DNA from: an alpha proteobacterium SCGC AAA536-K22
GTDB lineage: Bacteria; Pseudomonadota; Alphaproteobacteria; Puniceispirillales; Marisalimonadaceae
DNA: 64,000 nt
Direction: 5' to 3'
Assembly: GCA_000421325.1 (NCBI GenBank)
Contig: ATWQ01000006.1
Span: forward strand, 35,516-99,515
Below the pieces are notes generated by a model. It made no database searches. It worked only from the letters and a program-made list of their open reading frames with translations, and was not told the DNA's origin. The position numbers were made by a program, and so were the translations under genes. Positions 19,911 to 30,322 of the stretch are shown here, piece by piece. Position 1 is the stretch's first letter. Each line of letters opens with the position of its first letter.

Positions 19911-20461
19911 TATTCGTACATTAATTTTTGTAATTCTTTTTGTATCTTGTCAGATTTAGGGTTTGTGGTACTGGTATACCATGAAACTAATTCACCTTTA
20001 TTGTTTATTAAATATTTATAAAAATTCCATTTTGGAAAAGCTAAAAAACCAGCCTCTTGTTTTATCCATTTGAAAAAAGGATGACCATTTTGTCCTTTAA
20101 TTTTTGTAATTTCAGTTAATAAAAAACTAATATCAAAATTTGTTGTACAAAACTCTTTAACTTTAGTGTTTGAAGATAACTCTTGGTTTCCAAAATCATT
20201 AGAAGGGATCCCTATAACAACTAAGCCATCTTCTTTATAATGATCATAAAGTAATTCAATATCTGCATATTGATTGGTAAAACCGCAAAGAGAGGCTGTA
20301 TTTATTATTAAAATTGGTTTCCCCTTAAAGTCTTTTAAATTAACAATTTTACCGTCAATTGAGTTGAAACTAAACTTATATGCGTTTGCATTTACTTTAT
20401 TAATCATTGCGATTCCAATTATTATTAAAAAAAAGATAAATATTTTATTCATGATTTTCAT
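19910..20461 (-). CDS. Secreted glutathione peroxidase family protein
   Basis: Thiol peroxidase of the GPx fold with a Sec signal (KIFIFFLIIIGIAMI). The peroxidatic cysteine is in TASLCGFTNQY and the WNF motif is in FPKWNFYKY. The region that is usually FPCNQFG reads IPSNDFG, so the resolving cysteine and the tetrad glutamine are replaced by Ser and Asp; such variants exist in bacterial GPx. Likely start ATG 20461 (or 20452), inside the last codons of the upstream monooxygenase gene, giving a 17-bp overlap. Confidence 0.87.
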   Translation of the reverse strand: MKIMNKIFIFFLIIIGIAMINKVNANAYKFSFNSIDGKIVNLKDFKGKPILIINTASLCGFTNQYADIELLYDHYKEDGLVVIGIPSNDFGNQELSSNTKVKEFCTTNFDISFLLTEITKIKGQNGHPFFKWIKQEAGFLAFPKWNFYKYLINNKGELVSWYTSTTNPKSDKIQKELQKLMYE

Positions 20462-21560
20462 TTGTCCATATAGGATTGAGAACATGATCAAATAACTCGA
20501 GATTGTTTGATTTAATACCTAAGTTTCTGAGGCTTCCAAACAATTTTTGTGAACTAAATATTTTACCAATCATTGACGATTTATTAGCAATGATATTTTT
20601 CTTGAGATATCTATTTTTTATAAAAGAATTTATGATTTCTTTAAAATCATTATTCTCTGTAAGGCTGTTTCTTATAAAAGCTGCATCTTCTAATATTTGA
20701 TTACCCGCTTGGGCTAAATGTGGAGGTATTGTAAATGCAGCATCACCAAATAAGAAAACTCCATTTTTATAAATAGAAGTTTTCTCGCCATTATTATATG
20801 AACTAAATGTCGTAATCCAATCCAAATCATTAGGTATTAAATAATTTACAGTTTTGTTATTAATTGTTGGTGGGCCATAATTATTATTAATGGGAACAAA
20901 AATATAATTAGTAGCTTTTTTCTTATTAATTTTAGTTGGGTAAATAACAAAATAACCCTTATCATGAAATAATACTTGAAGAATTCTTTTTGTTAATTGA
21001 TAAGGATTATTTTCAAAAGAAATAGCTCTAAAAATTTTTTTTGAATTGATATTATTATTTGACCCCACTACGAATTTTCTGGTTACTCCATTTATACCAT
21101 CAGCACCTATTATATATTTTGCCTCAAAAACTCTCCCGTCATTGTCAATAATTTGCTTATTTTCATTATCAGAAATTATATGTTTTATTTGTGAATTATA
21201 AACTTTAACAGATTTATTTTTAAGAGTTTGGTTCTTAAAAATATTAATTATACTTTTTCTTTCGATAGAACCAAAATTACTTGCTTTGTTGATTAAGTTA
21301 TATTGAGATAAAAATTCTACGTTCTGTTTAGAGTTTAATTTTTTAAAATGAATATTATGAAAGGCTTCGAAATGTGATTGGATTAACTTAGAGTTGATTA
21401 ATTTAGATAATGCAAACCAACCATTAGGTGATATTTGTTGTGATCCAAAACTTTTGTCTTTACCCTCAAAAATATTTATAAAATAACCTTTATTAGCAAA
21501 GACACTTGCAACAACCCAAGAGGCAAAGCCTCCACCAATGATAGTTAAATATTTATCCAT
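20445..21560 (-). CDS. FAD-dependent monooxygenase, UbiH/PHBH-like
   Basis: Group A flavin monooxygenase. The N-terminal FAD motif is YLTIIGGGFASWVVA, a GxGxxG variant with Gly-Gly-Gly and Ser. The second motif is IGADGINGVTRK and the third FGDAAFTIPPHLAQAGNQ. 371 residues. The sequence is more divergent than ubiquinone-pathway UbiH or UbiF, and no ubi gene is adjacent, so the substrate is open. It overlaps the downstream glutathione peroxidase gene, suggesting cotranscription. Confidence 0.78.
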   Translation of the reverse strand: MDKYLTIIGGGFASWVVASVFANKGYFINIFEGKDKSFGSQQISPNGWFALSKLINSKLIQSHFEAFHNIHFKKLNSKQNVEFLSQYNLINKASNFGSIERKSIINIFKNQTLKNKSVKVYNSQIKHIISDNENKQIIDNDGRVFEAKYIIGADGINGVTRKFVVGSNNNINSKKIFRAISFENNPYQLTKRILQVLFHDKGYFVIYPTKINKKKATNYIFVPINNNYGPPTINNKTVNYLIPNDLDWITTFSSYNNGEKTSIYKNGVFLFGDAAFTIPPHLAQAGNQILEDAAFIRNSLTENNDFKEIINSFIKNRYLKKNIIANKSSMIGKIFSSQKLFGSLRNLGIKSNNLELFDHVLNPIWTNENHE

Positions 21561-21779
21561 AATTATTCTTGCGTTAATTTGAACTAATTAAATTTCATTA
21601 ATTAAAATTTAAGATTAACTTAATCTATTTTATAAACTAAAACATATTCGAAAATATAATATTTTATATCATTAATTTTGATTTTTTATATACATATTTT
21701 TTAATATAATTAACTTGAACTTTCTCTTAAAATAATAAAGATTAATTTTTAAGCCGTATAATTTATTTTGGATGATTTA

Positions 21780-23390
21780 ATGAACAATAAAGTACATAAA
21801 CAATTAGTAGATATTGGAATAAATGATATATCTGAAATTATCTACAACCCGTCCTACGAACTACTTTATGATGAAGAAAACTCGAAACAATTACAAGGTT
21901 ATGAAAAAGTTCAAAATACTGAGTGCGGCGCTGTCAATGTAATGACTGGCGTCTACACGGGAAGATCTCCAAAAGATAAATATATTTTAAGAGATGAAGA
22001 CACCAAAGATAACTTATGGTGGAACTCTGAGTTTTCTAAAAATGATAATAAACCAATAGATAAGATTGTTTGGGATAGCCTTTATGATATTGTAAGTAAT
22101 CAACTTTCAAATAAAAAGCTTTATGTAGTTGACGCCTTTTGTGGGTCAAACAAAGATACTTGTTTGAAAGTTAGATTTGTGATGGAAGTTGCCTGGCAAG
22201 CTCATTTTGTTAAAAACATGTTTATAAGACCTACTGATAAAGAACTTGAAGATTTCTCACCTGATTTTCATGTTTTAAATGGATCCAAATCAAATAACAA
22301 AAACTTTGAAAAGCAAGGACTTAATTCAGAGACGTTCATAGCTTTTAATTTAACAAATAAAATTCAAATTATTGGAGGCAGTTGGTACGGCGGTGAGATG
22401 AAAAAAGGTATGTTCTCAGTTATGAATTATCTTTTGCCTCAGAAAAATATTGCTTCAATGCATTGTTCTGCCAACAAAGGGAATGATGGTTCAGTCGCAC
22501 TGTTTTTTGGTCTTTCAGGAACCGGTAAAACAACACTTTCTACTGATCCAAACAGACAATTGATAGGTGATGATGAGCATGGATGGGATGAAGAAGGTGT
22601 TTTTAATTTTGAAGGTGGATGCTATGCAAAAACTATAGACTTGGATAAAGATAAAGAGCCAGATATTTATAAAGCAATTCGACGAGACGCTCTTTTAGAA
22701 AATGTAACAGTTAATGAAAAAGGTATCGTTGATTACAGTGATACCTCAATCACACAAAATACCAGAGTTTCATATCCAATATATCACATTGATAATATAG
22801 TTAAGCCAATATCTAAAGGACAACATGCTTCAAAAATTATTTTTTTAACGGCCGATGCGTTTGGCGTTCTTCCAGCAGTATCCAAACTTTCATACGAGCA
22901 AGCCGAATATCATTTTTTATCGGGGTTTACGGCAAAACTCGCTGGGACAGAAAGAGGTGTAACTGAACCTCAACCAGCATTTTCGGCATGTTATGGGGCA
23001 GCATTCTTGATGCTACACCCAACAAAATACTCAAATGTCTTGTCAAAAAAAATGAAGGCTAATAATTCAGAAGTGTTTTTAGTTAATACAGGTTGGAATG
23101 GTAAAGGTGAAAGGATCTCCCTAAAGAACACTAGATTAATAATAGATTCTATTTTGAATAATGAATTGGATGAAGTTGATTTACAAAATATTCCTATTTT
23201 TAATCTTAAAATCCCTACTAAAGTAAAAAATATTCCAAGCGAATTACTTGACCCTCGATTTACATGGAGTTCTAATGAGGCTTGGGATAAAAAAGCTAAT
23301 GAATTAGCAAAATTATTTATAAATAACTTTGAGAAATTCTGTGATAATGATCATGGCAAAAAACTATTAGCTTCAGGCCCACAGATTTAA
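21780..23390 (+). CDS. pckA: Phosphoenolpyruvate carboxykinase (ATP)
   Basis: Decarboxylates oxaloacetate to PEP, giving a gluconeogenic exit for succinyl-CoA made from propionate. Diagnostic stretches are TGRSPKDKY, the kinase-1a loop [19 protein letters not shown] and the [12 protein letters not shown] region. ATG 21780 is preferred, with GGA eight bases upstream; a TTG at 21768 is the alternative. About 536 residues, complete. The 200 bp upstream are very AT-rich with no recognised regulatory motif. Confidence 0.96.
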   Translation: MNNKVHKQLVDIGINDISEIIYNPSYELLYDEENSKQLQGYEKVQNTECGAVNVMTGVYTGRSPKDKYILRDEDTKDNLWWNSEFSKNDNKPIDKIVWDSLYDIVSNQLSNKKLYVVDAFCGSNKDTCLKVRFVMEVAWQAHFVKNMFIRPTDKELEDFSPDFHVLNGSKSNNKNFEKQGLNSETFIAFNLTNKIQIIGGSWYGGEMKKGMFSVMNYLLPQKNIASMHCSANKGNDGSVALFFGLSGTGKTTLSTDPNRQLIGDDEHGWDEEGVFNFEGGCYAKTIDLDKDKEPDIYKAIRRDALLENVTVNEKGIVDYSDTSITQNTRVSYPIYHIDNIVKPISKGQHASKIIFLTADAFGVLPAVSKLSYEQAEYHFLSGFTAKLAGTERGVTEPQPAFSACYGAAFLMLHPTKYSNVLSKKMKANNSEVFLVNTGWNGKGERISLKNTRLIIDSILNNELDEVDLQNIPIFNLKIPTKVKNIPSELLDPRFTWSSNEAWDKKANELAKLFINNFEKFCDNDHGKKLLASGPQI

Positions 23391-23433
23391 TATTACTGTG
23401 ATATTTTAAATACTTAAAAATTTGGAAAAAAAT

Positions 23434-24552
23434 ATGAAAACTTTGATCTTTTTATTAGTTTCCTTAAGTTTTTTTACTTCAATTCCTTTATATGCCCAAT
23501 CTTACAAAAATAAAGGTAAGAGGGCATCATTAGTAGAAGTCAAGAAAGTTAAATTTTTTAATATTGCTGAAAAAACTAATACAATTGGAAGGTTAGTTGC
23601 AATTAATCCTACTATTATTTCTTCAAAGATTAATGAAGAAATCCTAAAAATTCATTTTAAAATTGGAGATAATGTAAAAAAAAATGATGAGTTATTTAAA
23701 CTTAATTCAAAAAATATAGTTAGAAATATTAAGCGAATTTCAGCTGAGTTAAAATATGAACAACAAACTTTAGACCTTTTAAAAAAACAATTATCCCTGA
23801 GGACCTCAAAGTCATTAAATGCTATAAATCTTAGGAACCAAAATATTATTACACAAGATAACTTAGATAATGTGAATATATTACTTCTCCAAAACCAACA
23901 ACAAATTGCACAAAGAAAATATAATATAAGAAAGTTGAAAATTGGTTTAGATGAAAATAAAGATAATTTAAGTTTTTCAAAAATAAAATCACCAGTAAAT
24001 GGAAATATCATAACTATTGAAGCGCAAATTGGAGCTGTTACGAATAAAGGTGAAGTTTTAGCTTCTATTGTTGGGAATGGATCGAATGAAATAGAAACTG
24101 ATTTGAGATCAGATTTAGCATCTAAAGTTACAATCGGTTCTAATGTGGAAATTTTTCACAACAACTCTAGTTATTCTGGAAAAGTGAGAGGGATAGTTAA
24201 TTTAGAAAACATAAGAACAGGCACACGTAAACTAAGGATAAGTTTAAATGAGATTTTACCAAAAAATTTAAACACCTCTGGAACAAGGTTTTCTTTATAT
24301 ATACCAGTAGGGGAAAGTAAACTAAGATTACTTATACCAAAGGACGCATTGGTACCAAGAGGAAAACAACAAGTTGTATATATATTTGTCAACGGAATGG
24401 CCAAACAAAACTTTATTCAAACGGGAGTTTCAGTAGGAAATAAAATTGAAATATTAAAAGGTTTAAATGAGGGACAGTTAGTTATTGTCAAAGGAAACGA
24501 AAACTTAAGGCCAAATCAAGCAATCAAAATAAAAAGAAATAAAAAGAAATAA
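23434..24552 (+). CDS. RND efflux periplasmic adaptor (membrane fusion protein)
   Basis: Periplasmic adaptor for the RND pump encoded next. MKTLIFLLVSLSFFTSIPLYAQ is a signal peptide. The sequence then shows a split lipoyl/barrel-sandwich domain (IGDNVKKNDELFKLNS and SPVNGNIITIEAQIGA) around a coiled coil of about 90 residues. The beta-barrel and C-terminal parts (PKDALVPRGKQQVVYIF) follow. ATG 23434 has GGA at good spacing; a TTG at 23422 is less likely. No outer-membrane TolC gene is nearby. Confidence 0.9.
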   Translation: MKTLIFLLVSLSFFTSIPLYAQSYKNKGKRASLVEVKKVKFFNIAEKTNTIGRLVAINPTIISSKINEEILKIHFKIGDNVKKNDELFKLNSKNIVRNIKRISAELKYEQQTLDLLKKQLSLRTSKSLNAINLRNQNIITQDNLDNVNILLLQNQQQIAQRKYNIRKLKIGLDENKDNLSFSKIKSPVNGNIITIEAQIGAVTNKGEVLASIVGNGSNEIETDLRSDLASKVTIGSNVEIFHNNSSYSGKVRGIVNLENIRTGTRKLRISLNEILPKNLNTSGTRFSLYIPVGESKLRLLIPKDALVPRGKQQVVYIFVNGMAKQNFIQTGVSVGNKIEILKGLNEGQLVIVKGNENLRPNQAIKIKRNKKK

Positions 24553-24580
24553 AAAAGTATATTAGGTATTTTTATAAATT

Positions 24581-27500
24581 ATGGATAGTGTAATTAAACT
24601 TGCAATCAAACAGCCTATCGCAGTTGCTGCTTTTGTTTTTTTAATTATAGCCTTCGGTATTGTAGCTCTCCAAAAAATACCTATACAAATGACACCTGAT
24701 ATTGATAAGCCAGTTTTACAAGTAAGGGTCTCTTGGCCTGGAGCTTCACCAGAAGATGTAGAAAGAGAAGTAGTTACTAGACTTGAGCTAGCAGTTACGT
24801 CTCTTACAGGAGTTGAAAATGTAGAGTCAGATAGTAGATTTGGTTCTGCGCGGGTTACTTTAACATATTCTGTTGGTCAGGACATGGATATTGCCCTTAT
24901 ACAACTTTTAAGTAAAGTATCCGCAATTGATGGTTTGCCCTTCGAATCAAAACGTCCAACTGTTAGAACATCAAATTCAGATGATAGTCCGATTTCAAGA
25001 TTGGCTATGGTCAAATTACCCAACTCTAAAACTGATGATTTAGGAACTTTAGGGGATTTTGTAGAGTTTGAAATAATAGAAAAATTATCCCGTATTGAAG
25101 GGATTTCAGAGATAACATTCCGCGGCGGACAAAAAAAGGAATTAAAAGTTGCTTTAGACACTCAAAAATTAACTGAATATTCAATTTCAATACCAAGTGT
25201 TTTAGAATCCTTAAAAGCAAGCTCTGCTCAAGTTACTGCAGGTGAAATAATTGAAGGAAAAAGAACTTATTCTCTAAGAGCTGAAGCTATTTCATACACA
25301 TCTTCAACAGCTGGAAATATAATCTTAAGATCTGAAACAGGTCCAGATGGTAGACCGGTAAATGTTAAACTTAAAGATGTTGCAAAGATTTATATGTCTT
25401 ACAAAAAGCCAACCAGTTTTAGAAGAATGAATGGCCAAGATGCCATAACTTTTGCTGTAATTAGAGAGCCAAATTCTAACGTAGTTGAAATTATTGAAAA
25501 TTTAAAAGTAGAAATTGAAAAATTAAATATTGGAGCACTTGCTGAAAAAGGTCTTGTTTTAAATAATGTCTATGACGAAACAGTTTACATAAATGCAGCT
25601 ATTAAATTAGTTCAGCAAAATATTATTATTGGTGGAATTCTAGCAATTTGTATACTTATGCTCTTTTTAAGAAGTTTTCGTCCTACATTTATAATTATGT
25701 TAGCCATTCCAGTCTCTGTTATAGGAACATTTGTAGCTATTTCTTGGTTAGGTCTATCAGTAAATGTTATTTCATTAGCGGGATTAGCTTTTGCAGTTGG
25801 AATGGTGGTTGACGCATCTATTGTAAGTCAGGAAAATATATATAGATTAAAACAATCAGGAATAGCTCCTATTATGGCGGCATATAACGGATCACGTCAA
25901 GTTTGGGCTCCAATACTTGGTTCAGCACTTACTACTGTTGTAGTTTTTATTCCAATTCTACTCCTAGATTTACCTATTGGGCAATTATTCAGAGATATTG
26001 GTATTGCAATTTCAGTGTCAGTATTAATATCAGTAATCATTTCTGTCACACTAATACCTACAATTGCAGCCAAAATATTGAAAAAATCGGGTTCAAATGA
26101 AACTAAGAAATTTTCAATTATTTATCTAGATGCTTTTGCCTCTAAATTTGCTAAACTAATGGAAAAGTATGCTTCTTATTCTGCAAGCTCTCTAAAATTT
26201 GGTCTTACAGTTGTTCTTGGTCTAGTTTTAACTGCAGGCGTTATTATTTCATCTTTTCTTCCTCCACTTGATTATTTGCCGGATGGGAATAGAAATTTTG
26301 TTTTTGCACGCATAATGGTACCGTCTGGTTATAATAAAGAAGCAACTTTAGAAATATCGCGAGCTATGGAAAGAGCTGCCCAACCCCTTTGGGAGGCTGA
26401 AAATGACGGACCATATGGGAAACCTAAAATTGCACGTTTTTTCTTTGTCGCTTATTCTGGAGGCGCCTTCGCAGGAGCAGCAACTGATAATCCAGAAAGA
26501 GTTAAAGAAATTTTACCTGTACTTACAAAGCCTATAAGATCACAACCAGGAGCAAGAGCTTTTGCCCAACAAGCGTCATTATTTGGAAGATCTGTAGGCG
26601 GTTCAAGAGTAATAAAGGTAGAAATTACAGGATCATCTTTAGAATTAATACAACCAACTGCTCAAAAAATTATTGGGTCAATTAGAAATCAATTTCCGCC
26701 TAAAGATGGACATCAAGTTCGTTCAGTTCCACAAATGGGAAGTGGATCTCCTCAAGTAATAATTGAACCTATTCCAGAACAACTTGCGAAAATCGGTATG
26801 TCTGCTAGAGAGTTTGCTCAGTCATTGGATGTTTATAATGATGGTATTAGGGTTATTGAAATTCCATTTGAGGGTAGGCTTATAGAACTTATATTAACTT
26901 CTGATAAAGCCAACAATAATAAGATTGATGACATAAAAGATTTACCATTAATTTTAAAAACAGGCGGAATAGTAAGATTGTCTCAGGTTGCTGACATAAA
27001 CTTGATTGGTGTTCCAAAGCAGATAAAAAGGTTGTCTGGTAGGAGAGTGATAACTCTACAGTTACGTCCTCACGAGAGCATTTCTTTAGAAAATGCCGTT
27101 TTAAAGCTACAAAATTCAGTCATAAATCCTAATATTAAAAATATTCCAGAAGGTGTATCTGTAAATTTGTCTGGCGCAGCAAGTGAGTTAGAGCAAACTT
27201 GGATAGCAATGAAAAATAATGTGATGATCGCATTGTTTGTAATATTTTTATTGCTTACAGTTCTTATGAAATCTTTTGTCCTTCCACTTGTAATAATGAT
27301 AACTGTTCCAGTCGCAGGTGCAGGTGGTATTCTAGGTTTGGTTTTTTTAAATCAATTTTCAGCCCAACCTTTAGATATGTTGACAATGTTAGGATTTATA
27401 ATTTTGACGGGAATTGTTGTAAACAATTCTATTCTAATGGTAGAGCAAACCTTGTGGCATATAAGACATGAAAGTATGATAATTTCAGAAGCTATAACTG

Positions 27501-27748
27501 AAGCAACTAGAAATAGAATTAGACCAATATTCATGTCTACCTTAACTAGTCTTTTTGGGTTGATCCCATTAGTTATTTTTCCAGGTTCAGGTTCCGAGTT
27601 ATATCGTGGTATCGGTACAGTTGTCTTTGGTGGTTTAGCTACATCTGCCATCTTGACTTTGCTGATGGTTCCTCCATTACTTTCATTAGCTTTAAAAACC
27701 GAGAAATTAAAGCCTGTTTCTGAAGCAAAAGAAGACTTATTTGTATAA
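24581..27748 (+). CDS. RND efflux transporter, inner-membrane permease (HAE1-like)
   Basis: A 1055-residue AcrB/MexF-type proton-driven transporter, with the twelve-helix layout expected of two repeated halves: porter loops from about residues 40-330 and 560-860. The TM4 proton-relay motif reads GMVVDASIVSQENI: the first Asp is kept but the usual second one is Ala. The matching TM10-11 motif is GIVVNNSILMVEQ. It follows its adaptor by 28 bp. Substrates cannot be inferred from sequence; the divergent motif suggests a branch other than classic multidrug AcrB. Confidence 0.92.
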   Translation: MDSVIKLAIKQPIAVAAFVFLIIAFGIVALQKIPIQMTPDIDKPVLQVRVSWPGASPEDVEREVVTRLELAVTSLTGVENVESDSRFGSARVTLTYSVGQDMDIALIQLLSKVSAIDGLPFESKRPTVRTSNSDDSPISRLAMVKLPNSKTDDLGTLGDFVEFEIIEKLSRIEGISEITFRGGQKKELKVALDTQKLTEYSISIPSVLESLKASSAQVTAGEIIEGKRTYSLRAEAISYTSSTAGNIILRSETGPDGRPVNVKLKDVAKIYMSYKKPTSFRRMNGQDAITFAVIREPNSNVVEIIENLKVEIEKLNIGALAEKGLVLNNVYDETVYINAAIKLVQQNIIIGGILAICILMLFLRSFRPTFIIMLAIPVSVIGTFVAISWLGLSVNVISLAGLAFAVGMVVDASIVSQENIYRLKQSGIAPIMAAYNGSRQVWAPILGSALTTVVVFIPILLLDLPIGQLFRDIGIAISVSVLISVIISVTLIPTIAAKILKKSGSNETKKFSIIYLDAFASKFAKLMEKYASYSASSLKFGLTVVLGLVLTAGVIISSFLPPLDYLPDGNRNFVFARIMVPSGYNKEATLEISRAMERAAQPLWEAENDGPYGKPKIARFFFVAYSGGAFAGAATDNPERVKEILPVLTKPIRSQPGARAFAQQASLFGRSVGGSRVIKVEITGSSLELIQPTAQKIIGSIRNQFPPKDGHQVRSVPQMGSGSPQVIIEPIPEQLAKIGMSAREFAQSLDVYNDGIRVIEIPFEGRLIELILTSDKANNNKIDDIKDLPLILKTGGIVRLSQVADINLIGVPKQIKRLSGRRVITLQLRPHESISLENAVLKLQNSVINPNIKNIPEGVSVNLSGAASELEQTWIAMKNNVMIALFVIFLLLTVLMKSFVLPLVIMITVPVAGAGGILGLVFLNQFSAQPLDMLTMLGFIILTGIVVNNSILMVEQTLWHIRHESMIISEAITEATRNRIRPIFMSTLTSLFGLIPLVIFPGSGSELYRGIGTVVFGGLATSAILTLLMVPPLLSLALKTEKLKPVSEAKEDLFV

Positions 27749-27866
27749 ATTTTAAATGAATTACTCAAATTGATTCTATTTAATTGATTTTATTTAGTGA
27801 CAACAGGTCTGATAAAGAGCTATATAAGCACATTTATAAAAATAACATCAAAAAATTTGAGATAAA

Positions 27867-29711
27867 ATGAGTAACAAAATAACTGCAGAAGAAAAAATAA
27901 AATTAATTCGCAACATTGCAATTGTCGCACATGTTGATCATGGAAAGACGACTTTAGTAGATACATTATTACAGCAATCAGGAACCTTTGCCGCTCATGC
28001 TGAAACAATTGAAAGAGTAATGGACTCTAATGATCTTGAAAAAGAACGTGGAATTACAATTTTATCTAAAAATACTGGTTTAAGATGGAAAGAATATAGA
28101 ATTAATATTGTAGACACTCCAGGTCATGCTGATTTTGGCGGAGAAGTTGAAAGAGTTCTTTCAATGGTAGACTCAGTGTTATTGTTAGTTGATGCAGTTG
28201 ATGGCCCCATGCCACAAACTGGATTCGTAACTAAAAAAGCTCTTCAGGCAGGACTTCGACCTATTGTAGTTATTAATAAGGTGGATAGAGACGGTGCCAG
28301 ACCTGATTGGGTGCTTGATCAAACATTTGATCTTTTTGATAGGTTAGGAGCAGATGAGCATCAACTTGATTTCCCTGTAGTGTACGCATCTGCAATTCAA
28401 GGTTGGGCGACAGATGAAATGTCGGATAAAAAAAATAATATGGATACCATATTTGAAACTATTATAAAAAATGTTGCTTATCCAAATGTTGACCCTGGTG
28501 GTAAACTTCAAATGCAAGTCTCAGCATTAAGTTATTCAAGTTATGTTGGATTAATAGGGACTGGGAGAATTAGAAGAGGTCACTTAAAAAAAGGACAACA
28601 AGTATCTATTGGGAGTTTAAATGGAGAAATCCGTCAAGGCAAAGTTTTACAAATTATGAATTTTCATGGCCTTGAAAAACAAGAAGTTGATGAGGCCAAC
28701 GCCGGTGATATTGTAGCAATAAGTGGTTTAGGCGATCTAAAAATATCAGATACTATTTGTGAATTTGGAAAGTTTGAGGGGTTAGAAAAACTTTCAGTTG
28801 ACGAACCTACTCTAAGCATGATTATACAAGTCAATGATAGTCCCTTTGCTGGACAAGAAGGTAAATTAGTAACAAGTAGGTCTATTAGAGACCGTTTGCA
28901 TCAAGAATTAAAAACTAATGTTGCCCTTAAGGTAGAAGGTACAGATAACCCAGATAAATTTAGAATTTCTGGTCGAGGCGAATTACACTTATCTATTTTA
29001 ATTGAAAATATGAGAAGAGAAGGATTTGAAATGGGGGTCTCTTCTCCAGAAGTAATTACTAAAAAAATTGATAATGTGAACAAGGAACCATACGAAAACG
29101 TTACCATAGACGTCGAAGAGTTGCATCAAGGTAAAGTAATGGAAAAAATGGGAGAGAGAAAAGCCCAATTATCAGATATGGTTCCTGACGGTAAGGGAAG
29201 AGTTCGTTTAGATTATAATATGACAAGTAGAGGTCTAATAGGTTTGAGATCAGAATTCCTAACTTTAACTTCTGGCTCAGGTTTATTGTATCATACATTT
29301 GATAAATATGGACCGATAGTTCAGGGTCTGCATACAGGAAGAAGAAATGGTGCTCTTATTTCTATTGGTCAAGGAAAAGCATTACCATATGCATTATTTA
29401 ACCTTCAAGAAAGAGGTAAAATGATTATTGAAAATGGCATTGAAGTTTATGAAGGAATGATAGTAGGAATACATAGTAGAAATAACGATTTGGTTGTAAA
29501 TCCTCTTAAAGGTAAACAACTTACGAACGTTAGAGCATCTGGAAATGATGAAGCAGTAACATTAACAACACCTATACAAGTTACTCTTGAATTTGCATTA
29601 GAATTTATTAATGATGATGAATTGGTTGAAGTGACACCTAACAGCCTGAGGATCAGAAAGAAATTTTTGAAAGAGCATGAAAGAAAGAAAGCGGCAAGAG
29701 CAGCTTCTTAA
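27867..29711 (+). CDS. typA: Ribosome-associated GTPase TypA/BipA
   Basis: Translational GTPase involved in 50S assembly and stress adaptation. The GTPase motifs are all present: [30 protein letters not shown] and [10 protein letters not shown]. The C-terminal BipA-specific part contains [11 protein letters not shown] and [11 protein letters not shown]. 614 residues is full length. Its last codons overlap by four bases with the convergent MocA-like gene. Confidence 0.96.
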   Translation: MSNKITAEEKIKLIRNIAIVAHVDHGKTTLVDTLLQQSGTFAAHAETIERVMDSNDLEKERGITILSKNTGLRWKEYRINIVDTPGHADFGGEVERVLSMVDSVLLLVDAVDGPMPQTGFVTKKALQAGLRPIVVINKVDRDGARPDWVLDQTFDLFDRLGADEHQLDFPVVYASAIQGWATDEMSDKKNNMDTIFETIIKNVAYPNVDPGGKLQMQVSALSYSSYVGLIGTGRIRRGHLKKGQQVSIGSLNGEIRQGKVLQIMNFHGLEKQEVDEANAGDIVAISGLGDLKISDTICEFGKFEGLEKLSVDEPTLSMIIQVNDSPFAGQEGKLVTSRSIRDRLHQELKTNVALKVEGTDNPDKFRISGRGELHLSILIENMRREGFEMGVSSPEVITKKIDNVNKEPYENVTIDVEELHQGKVMEKMGERKAQLSDMVPDGKGRVRLDYNMTSRGLIGLRSEFLTLTSGSGLLYHTFDKYGPIVQGLHTGRRNGALISIGQGKALPYALFNLQERGKMIIENGIEVYEGMIVGIHSRNNDLVVNPLKGKQLTNVRASGNDEAVTLTTPIQVTLEFALEFINDDELVEVTPNSLRIRKKFLKEHERKKAARAAS

Positions 29712-30322
29712 ATTTTTACCATTAGATTAGCTTTTGATAATGCACCGGATGTATCTATATCAAAGACAGTACCAAAGTCACAATTTACAGTAACTATATC
29801 ATTTTCTTTAATTTCAGACCTAGCTCCAAAGTCTTCCTTGAGGTTTCTTAGTGTACTAAAATAACTTTTGGGAAGTGTGACTGGATTACCAATTACATCT
29901 TTATATTTTGGTAATACTACCTTTTGACAGTTAAGTGCTATAAATTTATTCTCTAATTTTATTAAGTCCTCTGCTAATATAAGAGGCATATCTGCAGGGA
30001 TTATCATTACACCTTGAATATTTGTTTCTAAATGTTGAACACCTAGTGATATTGATGTTCCAATCCCATTTTTGTAGTTTTTATTATTAATTATTTTTAT
30101 ATCTTTATTATTAATTAAGTTCTTAATTGTTTCGTAATCATGTCCTACTATTACTAATAATTCACTTGAATGAAAAACTTTTAACAAAGTGTCTCTTATG
30201 TGTTGTATTAAATATTTACCTTTAAATTTTTCTATAAGTTTGTTTTTATCTCCATAACGTCTGCTACTACCTGCGGCCAATAATATTTTTTTTATAGTAA
30301 TATTATGATTCCTTTTTTTCAT
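29708..30322 (-). CDS. Molybdenum cofactor nucleotidyltransferase, MobA/MocA-like
   Basis: NTP-transferase fold with LLAAGSSRRYGDKNKLI (the LAAGxSxRxG signature) and the metal-binding IIPADMPLI. Members of this group attach CMP to molybdopterin for xanthine-oxidase family enzymes. It overlaps the upstream XdhC-like gene by 20 bp, a pairing typical of molybdenum-hydroxylase maturation. CO dehydrogenase, encoded 12 kb away, is the only such hydroxylase in the window and is the likely client (inference). Confidence 0.83.
   Translation of the reverse strand: MKKRNHNITIKKILLAAGSSRRYGDKNKLIEKFKGKYLIQHIRDTLLKVFHSSELLVIVGHDYETIKNLINNKDIKIINNKNYKNGIGTSISLGVQHLETNIQGVMIIPADMPLILAEDLIKLENKFIALNCQKVVLPKYKDVIGNPVTLPKSYFSTLRNLKEDFGARSEIKENDIVTVNCDFGTVFDIDTSGALSKANLMVKI

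Noticed and set aside
23380..23404. CACAG...CTGTG hairpin at the pckA stop codon
   Set aside because: Only a five-base stem around an 11-base loop with a short T run; too weak to call a terminator.
27352..27768. 138-codon minus-strand frame at the end of the RND permease gene
   Set aside because: Shadow of conserved transmembrane sequence on the plus strand.
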